From Symsagittifera roscoffensis (taxonomy: Eukaryota; Xenacoelomorpha; Acoela; Convolutidae), in assembly GCF_963678635.1 (NCBI RefSeq), contig NC_087062.1, positions 59,993,584 to 60,057,583 of the forward strand: a stretch of 64,000 bases of DNA. Direction: 5' to 3'. A program made the position numbers and the translations under genes. The notes below the pieces were generated by a model. The model was not told where the DNA came from, did no database searches, and saw nothing but the letters and a program-made list of their open reading frames with translations. Shown in pieces: positions 40,201-52,200 of this stretch (its first letter is position 1; every line of letters starts with the position of its first letter).

Positions 40201-43200
40201 TACTTAACATTTGCTTTTTCCATCTCAACATATCTGTAAAATGATTTATTAAATTATCAGCTAGCGTAAAAGAGTATTTTTCCTCATTTTTGCGTAATTT
40301 AGTTTTTCTGTCTGAATATAAAAATTTCATTTTCTTAGCATTCAATTTAAAAAAAATGCAATTCGAAATATTCTGATATTTTTCTACAGCTTTTTTTTCA
40401 ATTTTTGTAGCGCTACCGGCACATCTTGATGTTCACAAAAGATGAGTGTGTCGTCAGCGTATTGCACAATTTAACAGGAGTGGGACAATTGTTTGTTAAT
40501 GTCCTTTATTACGCTTGCGATAAGCAAGCGTTATCAAACTGGAATATAGACTTTTTCCGGGTTAATAACTTGTTTTACAGAATCACTTGTATCTTGGTTC
40601 ATAAATAATTCAAATTTCGTAGTTTATCCCGCACACCTAGCCTGGTGGTTACAAATACGCCTAGAATAGCAAAAGTCGTGGGTTCGAATCTGACCAGGAA
40701 CTTTTTTTAAACTGGAAATCTCGCTTTCCAAACGTAAATCGGCCTATAGTTTGTCTGCTTATGTTTTGTCGCTTAATTGCCGCATCGTAGAATTGTTGTC
40801 TTTACACGCAATTTTTAATGTAGATGCTTTCAGCGTTTTGAATTACTTCTGCAATTTAATAGCCTTTACTTCGTATGTTTTGTTTTTTTTTTCGATTTTT
40901 TGCTCAATAACTTCATTCGGTTTATTTCGGCTTATATTTAATCAGCTCAGTGACCTAATTTGGGTTATTTTCAAAAGAAGCATAAGGTTTATGCTTCATC
41001 CCGGATCACACAAAATGCTTGAATTCTGAGAATAGTTCAAAGCTTTTCATGACAACAATTATTTTTTCGGTGCTACGGGAAATTATTCAAAGAAACTCAA
41101 TTGCCGCTTGTTAAATATTTTTTTTACTTTTCATTAGTTGCATTTGATGTGTTTCTGGACGTGTGTTCTGCAAATAGAACTTGATTCCAGACAATTTGAG
41201 TTTTTTAGTTTTGTTTGTTTTTGAAAGGTTTTAATTTTTTTTGGAATTAAACGCTTTCTTTTCCTGTCTGCTAGCTTGCACTGCTAATTTTATGTTGTAT
41301 CGCAAGTGGTGCCAAGCTCCGGTTCGCCTCTTTGTAAACTGTATTGCAAAACTATCTTTCACACTCGAAAAACACTGAAATAAAAAAATTCAATTAAAAA
41401 GTATATTTCTTCAACTTTTTCTTTCGGCAATGATGAAACATTCTGTCCCATCTTTGTCTTAATTGACCTTTCTTTTTTCTGACTTGAAATACCAAAGTTT
41501 GTTTTTAAGTTAGTTGTTGTAAGTTTAAGCTAGCTGAATCTTTGCCGTTTCCGAGGCAAAGATTCAGCTTGCCTTTTTCGAGGCTTTTACATACCTTTTC
41601 GAGGCTCCGCGCTGCATAGAGTTCATTTTTTGTTATTTTGATTTGCCTTTTCGAGGCTACGCTCTGCATAGTGTTCAACTTTTTGTCTCAAGCTCTGTGT
41701 ATGTAAATTAGAAATAAGGAGTCCCCATACAGTACCCCGATGTATCCCTGGTGTAGTGTTTTTCAGTGTGATACAAGGTTTTCACAATTACTATTGTGAT
41801 TAATGTTGAATTCACATTTTTCACAATCAACTGTCCTTTTTTTGCTGACGCTTGCCTACGAGTGAGTTTACCATTGCAATTTCGGAAATTTATTTTTCGT
41901 TGCAAGAAGCTATGATCAAATGGAAGCGAACGCTTTGGATGAATAAAATTACGTGCAAACAACATACTTAGTATCGTTAAATGCTTTTCACAATGATTTT
42001 GTGCATATAAGACCCGTCGATTGTTTAAAAAGAAGTTCGTCTCAATTAAGTGTTTTGCCAAGCCACCGGTTAGAAATAAGACAGTCATTCATTTGCTTAT
42101 GTTATAGCTTTTCAAACACTTTCGATAGTGCTCCAGTTATTGAAGGTAGTCAGAAGTTTTCTGCATTCCCTCGATCATCTTTTTTAAACCTATGTAACAA
42201 GTGCAGTTTTGAGTAAGGATTGATAATTTTCATTTTTTAAAATATTCTAAGTGACAAGTTGGATGCGTATAGATTTAATAAATGCTTTTTCGGAGCCCAT
42301 GCTGGAATTTCAGACGGACCTGGTCGTGTTTTTGCATTAATGTTTAGCAATTTTTTCTTGCATTCAACGGCAGTGAAAAACCTGAATGAAGGTCTCGAAT
42401 GAATTCTTGATATTTTTTTCATCATTCCATATGATAGATAGGACGCTTGGTATTTTGTCTAAAAATCTACTCCAAGAGTTTCTGGGAATAATTTGAATTT
42501 CTGATTTGGCGCTCATTTATTTTCGATGAAATGGTCGTTCTCAAAGTTTATTCAGGGATAATGGTTCAGTATGTATTTTGGCTGAACAGTAGTTAAAAGT
42601 AGCATGCACAATGTTGAAACTAAAGACCCTGAGCAGTTTCTCTGGAATGTTTAGTCTGTATGTTTCCCAGTTGATCGTTGAAAGGGTTAATTTATATTTG
42701 ACTTCCGAACATTTGGTTTTGTCATGTTGTGAAGTTTTTTAGGTTTTACCCTATTACGCAATCTCAGCTGTATTACCAATATTGTGGCTAGATGATCTGT
42801 TTGAATGGGCGAGGGCAAACAATTGATCTGTATGCTTGATCTTTCATACCAAAATCAGTAATTATATGGTCTTAATTAATTAGAGTGTTTGCATGAGTTG
42901 GTATAATTTTGTTAGTAACAGCGAGATTTTATGGCAAAGGCGAAATGAATGATGTTGAATGCTGGGTAGTCATGTGAAGTAATGAGTAACAGATAGCTTT
43001 GCGGCAAGGATATTGCTTTGTTTCTTTCTTAATAATGTTAGAAAACTTATCAGATCGAAAGGCAACAAATATCGAACTGTCCAATGTCCACAATTTTTCG
43101 TCGTTGGACTTGTGGAATCAAGTTTGTGATAATCCAAAAATTACATTTTTTCGAACTTTTTTTTTACTAAAGAGGAAGCTGATCAGCTTCTGGCGATCAG

Positions 43201-46200
43201 CCTCCTCTCTGAAAAAAATATGTATCTTAAATGTCCGATTCTCAATTTTTATGAAACCTCGATTTGAATGAAATGAATGATTAGTTGATATCAAAATTGA
43301 GTATTGTAAGTTCCTGTCGTCGTTTATGGCTGCTTTATTAAATAAATTACTTCGTAGAGCGTTTAATTCTCTGACTTTTAATTTCCACTGGATACCTTTT
43401 TGACAGTAGTGGCGACCGGTATGCGTTGGCTTAGGATGCGGATATTAGCGTAGTTAGAATTGAGTTTGTGAATCTACTTAACAATCCCCCCCCCCCCCAC
43501 CCATGGTACCTACTTAAGAATCCCCCCCTATAATTTACGTGCTCATTTGCTAAGTTCATTTTACGTGCTTATTTGCTAAGTGTAACAGCTGTTGCCAATT
43601 AGAAATTTCTCGGTTTCAGAATTTGCTGCATTCTGATTGGCTGAAAGTTCGACTAATTTGCTAGCTGAACCTACTTAACAATTCCCCCCCCCCCTTGGTA
43701 ATAAGGGGGGGGGGGGGGATTGTCAAGTAGATCCGAGTTTGTTTTCCCATATTTGCATGAAAAGCTCAAACTGATTGATATGTGCCGCATCAAACTGAGT
43801 AATTATTGTTCCGACTTTCGATGCGAAAAAAAAACGGAATATTTGTGCTCGGGGTGGGTTTTTTTCTTCAGACAAATTTCGACTTTTTAACCAACCATTT
43901 TTGACTGAATTTTTTTATATCATTCGAAAGGTATTGTTGTCATGAGCTTAGATTTGAAAAGATATTTCACCTGTGATTGTTTTTTGTAAAGTTATGAGGG
44001 TTTAAAGATTGCAATTTTGGCCATTTTGACCAATTTGGAACAATTAACGCGCGATATAATTCGCGCGCTATTAACGAGTAAGCGGAGAGTTAATCCGTCT
44101 GAGAAATCGTTCCAAATTGGTTGAACGAAGCTTATTTGCCATAATTGATTTGTTACTAGGAGCAAAATCTATCACTTATAACTTAATATGGCGTGTGGGG
44201 GGGATGATTTTCATTTAAAAAATTCAAATTTTAGAAAAAAAGTTTTCATTGAATTTTATTTCATTTAATTTTTCTAATGTTATTACTGCTACTCAATAAA
44301 CCTTAAAAGGCAGTCGGAACATTCAGGGTTTCGCCCAGATACGAGCAGTCTTGTTTTAATTGTGCATGCTTAGCAGCACGCATGCTAGTTATATTCTATC
44401 ATTCGGCACTTTTGTTTTATTCTACCATTTTGTTATATTCGACCACACCGAGTTCGAATTTCAGGGGTAGGGAGATGCAAAAAATTTCAAGTTTGTCTGG
44501 CTAAATTAATTTGTCGAAACATGGAAGTTTAGAAAGTCGATCTGTCATGTCATTTCAGGCCGTCAATTCAAGTCATTGTCTTTCTCGTCTATCTTATCTC
44601 TGGTATTTGTTTTTCACAAGAAGCATTTATATAATCTAGCGCTACTTGCTATCAAGAGTTTTTGAATGCCATCATAACTTAGACATGAGGGGTCAGATCT
44701 AATATTTGGGTTCTCTTGTCAATCATGTAGAGCTGGAGCATGATTCGAGTTTTATTTTTTAAATTTAATTTACGCTGAATTATCTATTGAAAAGAAAGAA
44801 CTAAGTAAGCAAGAGTTATTTATGAATTCAGTGATTTTGCCAAATCTTTTAGCATGGAAAGTCCAGTTGTATACTAATGGCAGTTTTAGGGTTTGTTTCT
44901 GAGTGTAAAATACGAAGATCAGAAACCCAGTATTTTTGGCCATTTTGGTATCAAAAGCACCTTAGTTGAATCATTAGTTCTTTGAAGAAAAAAAGCGCTG
45001 TTAGATGCCCTCGTAAGTTGTTAGTTGTAATAATCTCATTGTTTTTTTTCATAATTTTTTTATTTAAGCAGTTTTCACGTTTAATCTGTTTGAAGCACTG
45101 GAGTTGCGGTACAGGCTAGTAAGAATTAAGATAGATGAATGATGAAATCTGTAGTAATGATAGTTTATGGTTTGGAATCAAAACATGTTCGGTTAAAAAC
45201 TCTAGCTAAAATAAGCACAGGAAATTTGCACCGTAAACAAGTTGTTTATTTTTTTTAAAACTGATTAGTTTCATTTACTGTCAAATTCTGATTACGGTCG
45301 CTAGTCAGGGCAGTTGATCATTCCAATGCCCGAAATTTTGCATCCAACGGTTTAACGTTCTTTATTTTGCCAAGGTTGTTGCATTTTTTAAACTTCAATA
45401 TAATCAAACGTCCCAGAAAGGTTTATGCGAGGGTAAACGGTCTGTGATTGTTAGGCTAGCTTCTTGAATTTTTCGATGGGTTTGGTATTCACATTTTTAA
45501 ACAGTCATGTGAAGTAATGAGTAACAGATAGCTTTGCGGCAAGGATATTGCTTTGTTTATTTCTTAATAATGTTAGAAAATTATTATATCATCTTTATAA
45601 TAATAGCACCCGATCTTATAAACAAATACGAAATCTGCAAATTTATTATAAACATGAACTTTTCAGCTGTAGATATAGAAAGTTCCCACTGAAGTATATA
45701 ACATAAAACGAATCATAGTTTGAACTATTCAACTTCAGGTATAGAAAGATCTACGTTGGTAAGGTCAACGTCATTAGACTTCCGTCCTTTGAGAAGCTTT
45801 CCCTCTGATTGAGAAGAATTCTGGGTTCCCTCCTCAGATCTCCCCGCCTGCCTCATTTTTTGATATGCCAAATCAAAGTTACGATTGGGTTGTTTGTTCC
45901 TGGGTTGGATTTTTCTCCAACTGACATTAGGTGGTGGCAAGCATGCACATGATAAGGTGCGCAAAAATTTCTATCGGTGGTACCAGGGGTCCAGTGTACG
46001 CTCTGATGAAGCTGATGTCATGGCGGGTTCCAACGATCTAGAGCCAAAACGGTGTCTGATAACTTTTGGGTTGAAGGTGGAATAAGATATCCTTCAGTCA
46101 ACCCAGTTTCGGGTGATCCTGGAGCTACTTGCCATCTTTTGTTGCATCGGCTCAGAAGCAACTGCAGGTTGGAAGTTCGGGAAACTATTCGGGTGCCATG

Positions 46201-49200
46201 TAAGAAAGTACACGTTTTCTTACAATGACACTTGAAATGCTATCCAACTTATCTTTTTGGGACTTAGAATTGGTTGCATTGTGATGAAAAGTCATTTGGT
46301 TTTATTGTATGCTGAGAATTAGTTGTTAATTTTGGCAGTGGAAATATTCTGATCGCTGACTGTGTACGCGATGAGACCTCATACAGTTTAAATAGTTTCA
46401 TTATTTACTTTATTTTAAAGCGTTCTTCTTAGGAATTGCGTTTTTAGAAGTTCAAACTTTCAATTAATGTAAATTTGAAGTCTGAAGTTCAGATTCGTTT
46501 CGAGATTTATGACTATGTTCGATAAGTTTGTGAAAAACTATAGTCTTTATTGTGCTATGACAATTTTTTTTGATGTTTTTTCCAGGCCTTTTCCAATATA
46601 CAATGAAGTTTTTTTTATTAGATATTTCACAAAAACCGAGTTTTTTTCTCATTGTCATACTTTTTGATCTTCTTCATCTCACCTGCGATATTAAATTTCA
46701 TGCGTATGTTACAAAGTAAAGCTTGGCAATGAGAAAAAGTAGAGCTTTGCTAGGCTTCGTCTCTGTATCAGTTTGAATTGATGATTGTGTTTAACGTTCA
46801 ATCAAATCTAAATCAATTTGCTATATAGAAGATTATTTATAGATCATAGGTCGCTTTTCCCCACGGAAGTTGCGCATTTTCAAATTTATTGTATATTTTT
46901 GTTCAATTTGGGAAATTTTTTTATTTTCGCTTTATTACAGCGCATTCATTGCTGCCTGGAGATTTGACAGGCCTGTAAATTATTGTTTTTTTTTTGTCAA
47001 TAGTTGATTTAAACTTCAAGTTCCATAATTCCAGAGGGTAAATGCTGCTCTCCGTTTTGTTTATCAAATCTATAAATTGGCTGTTAACGTTTAATTAGGA
47101 AAAAGCTTGATTCATGCGCAAAAGTCATTGAAAGTAAAAAATACTTACTGGGTGATTTTTTTGTGTCTACAAATCAGGTTTTGGTCAGAACAATAGGAGA
47201 AATTGTTAACTACCCACCCCCATGGCATCTTTTACGAATTTACCCCTTCTGCAAGGGGTTAGGGGTAGTAAACGAAAGATCGACATTTCTTAATAAAACA
47301 ATTATAAAAACAAGGATAGCCGGTTACTGTGCAAGTAGCACAGACTGTTCCGCCCAGTCTTAAAAAATTAAAACAAAATTATTTTTCCAATTAGTGTCGT
47401 TTTTTTTCCGGCTTTGTATGATTAAGGAATCTGTGCGAAAAAGTAGAGCTTAGGAATTTGTGTCAGTCATGTAAAATATGCAAATTGAAAAACAATTTTT
47501 GAAGACAAATAAGAAAAACAAAAAAAATAAAAAAAATTTTTAATAGTTTTTCAAAAAAATTTTCCCAAATTTATGAAGTTTTCGTTTCCTTAGATGAAGC
47601 TAAAAACTCCTAAAAGTAACTTCATTCGAGTACAACTAAATTTTCAAGGCTTAAATTAAGCTAATATAAGCCTGCTCACTCGCTCGAAATTAGACGAAAA
47701 GTCAAAAATTTCAAACCGGTTATTCTCGACACCGGGAAAACTTTTTTGAGAATTTTTGATGTCGTTCGAATCACAATTGATAGGCTTTAATATGATATAT
47801 CACTCAATCTAGTCCGATAATTTTTTTTGGTAGCTGATTTTGCGTGGAAAACAAAAAAAAACTAAAACACTGGTGGTCACAACTTTCAATGGTCGGAACA
47901 TTAAGAAAGATTTATTTTTCAATCGCATAAATGAGCTGTGTTGGTATCAACAAGCAAAAAGTGTTGCGCTTAAGTTTATCAGAAAGGTAATTTGTAAATT
48001 TATTTATTCTCCGAAATTTGTCAGCCTATATACTCTGATTGGTATAAACTCTGGTTGGTGCTTAAAAACCATTAATGCTACTCAAATGAAATTTGAACGT
48101 GTACTAGAATTTTTAGAGAGTTGTAATGGTGGAATGGTTTTGACTAGTAAAATCAGATATATTGTTACTTTTTCATGCGAAGTGCAATTTGGCTTGTGTC
48201 GTTATTTTCTTTTACTTTCTGTTATTTTCTGTTACTTGAGTTCAGTATAACTTTTTCGACCACCTTTTGCTCATGTTTTAGATTAGATACCACATTGAAA
48301 AGGAGCACAAGATTGGCGAAGTGATAGTGGGATCTCAAGTAGATATCAGTTCAGATGCCTTATACTATTCGATGGAGTCCGATCAGAGTGCAATTCCTCT
48401 TCCCTCTTCCAAAATATCAGATCTTGCCAATGTATACAGGGAGTATCAGAGCTGTGTCGGAAATGATGATTCCTCGCTGGTAAAAACAAACATTGGCGAT
48501 CGGAGAACTCAGCCAATTGCAACTGAACAATGCATTTCAGGTAGATCGACAAGTAAATCTATATCTATCTATCTATCTATCATCGACCCTAAAATTTTTC
48601 TAAAGACGCCTTTGGCGCCAATATATACTAACTTTGATGGTGAGAGCGCGCCAAAAAAAAAACGCGATTTTTTTGTCAACATTTTTCAAAAAGTGCCCAA
48701 AAACGGCTTTTTGGACTGTTTTTTCAATTTTTTGCCTGCGGCGCAGAAAGTTTTGCCGAAAAAGGGACCATACCATGCTTAGGAAGAGCTCAAAAATCAA
48801 TTCGGTCGACCTAGAAAAAAAAGTCATCAAAATGTTCGAATTTTTTTGAAAATCCGCCCCCCCCCTCGAGAAAATCCTAGATCCGCCCCTGTTAAGCTAT
48901 ATCATATATTGCAATGCTTAAGAAAATTTTTCAATTAGTTTTCCGCAAGGTCATTAATTTTTCAGTATTTTTTTTTTCGAGGCCAAATTAAGTCTGTCTG
49001 TCTGTATACTTGTTTTTCAAAATAATTTAATTATGTCTGTCTACCTGTCGCCTAATTTTTTAAATTTCATCTATTATCTATTTATTATATATTTAAATAC
49101 GGGCTTCACTATCTCGCCATGCTTAAGCTTTTTCAACGTATTATTTTTGCATGTTTAACAAAAGAATTTTTTTCACGTTTAAGCTATATCGTATATTGCA

Positions 49201-52200
49201 ATGGTTAAGTTTTTTTTCGATTTTCCAGTTTAAATTCAGTGTTTATTTCATCAAGTTTAAAATAAGCAACCCAATATTAGGATATTGTCAGAGTTTTCCC
49301 AGGTTTTGCGATTCTGGCCTCCATATATGAATAACCAAATCCTTTTAGCTTACGAGATAAGCAAAATTTCTAGAAAATATAATTTAGAAAAGTTTCTCAA
49401 TTTTTGAAATTCCCATTCTGTAGTTGGGTGCTGCCAGGGTACTCTCAGGGGTTGCGAATCTTGCCTCCAATTCTCTTTTCTCAAATCCTTGTAGTTTTCG
49501 AGATATTACTTTTTTATGATTCTTTCAAAAAATTTTCAAAAACTTTGATTTTAAAAGTTCCAAAACGTTGAAGATCTCAATCCAGTTGTTGGATGTTGTG
49601 AGGGTACTCTCAAGGGTTGCGAATCTTGCCTTTGATTACGGCTGCTCAAATCCTCGTAGTTTTCGAGATATGACGTTTTTTTGGATTTTTTCAAAGTTTT
49701 TCAGAAAACTTAGATATAAAAAATTTCACAAAACTTGAAATTATCATCTCTGTAGTTAGACTCTGTCTAACTAATTTTTCCGCTAGGAATGACTGCTCAA
49801 ATTCATGTAGTTTTAGAGATATGACGTTTTTTTAGGATTTTTTCAAAATTTTTTCAGAAAACTTAATTATAAAAAATTTCGCGAAACTTGAGATTATTAT
49901 CTGTTTAATGAGGCTCTGCTAGGGTACTCTGAGGTGTTGCGAATTTTGCCTCTCAATATGACTGCTAAATTTCTTGGAATTTTTGAGAAATGACGTTTTT
50001 TTGGATTTTTTTTTTTCAAAATTTTTCAGAAAACTTAATAATAAAAAAGTTCCCAATGCTTGAAATTATTATCTCTGTAAGGAGGCTCTGTCAGGGTAGT
50101 CTCAAGGGTTGCGAATCTTGCCTTTGATTACGGCTGCTCAAATCCTCGTAGTTTTCGAGATATCACGTTTTTTTGGATTTTTTCAAATTTTTTCAGAAAA
50201 CTTAGATATAAAAAATTTCACAAAACTTGAAATTATCATCTCTGTAGTTAGACTCTGTCTAACTAATTTTTCCGCTAGGAATGACTGCTCAAATTCATGT
50301 AGTTTTAGAGATATGACGTTTTTTTAGGATTTTTTCAAAATTTTTTCAGAAAACTTAATTATAAAAAATTTCGCGAAACTTGAGATTATTATCTGTTTAA
50401 TGAGGCTCTGCTAGGGTACTCTGAGGTGTTGCGAATTTTGCCTCTCAATATGACTGCTAAATTTTTTGGAATTTTTGAGAAATGACGTTTTTTTGGATTT
50501 TTTTTTTCAAAATTTTTCAGAAAACTTAATAATAAAAAACTTCCCAATGCTTGAAATTATTATCTCTGTAAGGAGGCTCTGTCAGGGTACTCTCTGGAGT
50601 TGTGAATTTTGCCTCCAAAAAGGACTGCTCAAAATCGTGCAGTTTTCCAGATATTACGTTTTTAATGAAAATTAATTTTTTTTTTTCAAAGCTTGAAATT
50701 CCACACTGTAGTTGTGGGGCTGTCAGAGTAATCTCAGGGATTGCAAATTCTGCCTCCATTTAAGAATGCCCAAATCATTTTTGTTTAAGATTTACAACGA
50801 TTTGTGTGATTTTTTTGGAAATTTTCAGAAAACTCAAATTACAAAATAATTCGTTAAAATGAAATTCCCAACCCTGTAGTTGTCTACTTTCAAAGATTGC
50901 GAATATTGCCATCAAAAAAGACTGCTCAAATATTGGTTGTTTTCGAGATAAGAAAATTTAAGGTAAAGTTTCTCAACATTTGAACTTCCCAACGTTGTAG
51001 TTGGGTACTGTAAGAGTACTCTCAGGAGTTGCAAATCTTGCGTCCAAATGCGACTGCTCAATTGCTTTCAGTTTCCCAGATGTGACGTTTCTTAGTTCAT
51101 TTTAAACTTTTCGAAGAACTTATATAAAACTTCACAAAATTTTATGGTTCTTCAAAATTTGTATAAAAAACTTGAATAAAAAACTTTGCAAAATTTGTAT
51201 TTACGAACCCTGTATTGGGTGCTGTCAGAGTACACTCAAAAAATAGTTTTTTGAGTTGTTGAAAATTCGAAGTACCGGAGGTGCTTTACACGCTATTTTA
51301 AATTAAATTCGAAGTCAAAGTAAATCATGCGAGATGGGGCCTTGACTGAATTCATTGTTTCAGTTGTTGCCCTGCCCGTGCAATCTCTTCCTGTAATCCA
51401 AAGCACAGATATCGAAGAAGTGGTCTCATCGATTGCGGCCAATACAATGAATGGACACGATGGGTCGTCGATTACTCAAAGAGGCGGCACTACTAGTGTA
51501 GAGGAAATAGTGAACTCTTCAAGATGTACAGACACTCAGATGAGTTGTCTAAACGAACGCGATGCAGAACTCCGCCATAAGGTGGTGCTTAACTTTCATC
51601 CGTGAACTTTTTTAAATCTCAGTGCGAGACTCATTTAGATTAAAAAGCATTTGGAACGGCTGTTGGAAAATTACTTAAATATTTATAACAAGCGTTCCGA
51701 CCAATTCCGATGTAGCTTTTTCGGCGTTGTTGTTGTTGATGGAAGATTTTTTATCCTTATTGAACATGTATTTATGCTAATTTTATTATATCACTGAGAA
51801 CACGAGCGACTACAGTCAAAATCACGCATTCAAAGTTAAATGGTCGCTTTGTATTTTGTAGTGTCCAGATTGTCGTCACTCATTCAGCGATGAAATGGAA
51901 CTGAAGCGACATTGTGAGGGTGAGCACGGAGTGAGCTACTTGATCTGCCAGCTGTGTGGCAAATGTTTCTCCTCTTTCGAGCTACTCACCACACATTTGG
52001 TCTCCTTTCACAGAAAAAGGGATGTAAGTTTTTCGGGATCTTAATTGCATTCAACGCACCACTCTCTTCAATAGGCCTAATCGAATAAAGAAGTCTAGAC
52101 AAGTTCAGCTTCTTAATCGAACTGTATCTCTTTTTGCGATAAGAAGCAATTGATAGGGAGAAAGGTTGTTGGGTCTTCCATTAAGAAGCTGAGAAGGTAT

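Larger units (their letters stand above)
37213..48281 (+). other. Intron 1 of the zinc-finger gene (11 kb, repeat-filled)
   Basis: Contains the first Helitron-like element, LINE fragments in antisense, a SINE, a MITE and other repeats listed separately. Between these, for example at 37300-38260, 44130-45500, 46200-47200 and 47275-48280, I see only AT-rich sequence with short random ORFs. Confidence 0.7.

Noticed and set aside
35985-40466. A single LINE split by the Helitron-like element
   Set aside because: The minus-strand order of RT motifs (A/B at 36 kb, C at 40 kb) is wrong for one element, so these are separate fragments.
40632-40702. Functional tRNA gene
   Set aside because: A and B boxes are present, but the cloverleaf is imperfect, and the sequence is one of several diverged copies within a larger repeated unit, which indicates a SINE.
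47840-48250. 136-codon ORF just upstream of zinc-finger exon 2
   Set aside because: Exon 1 joins exon 2 directly to form a perfect zinc finger, leaving no place for an exon here. Composition is that of random AT-rich DNA.
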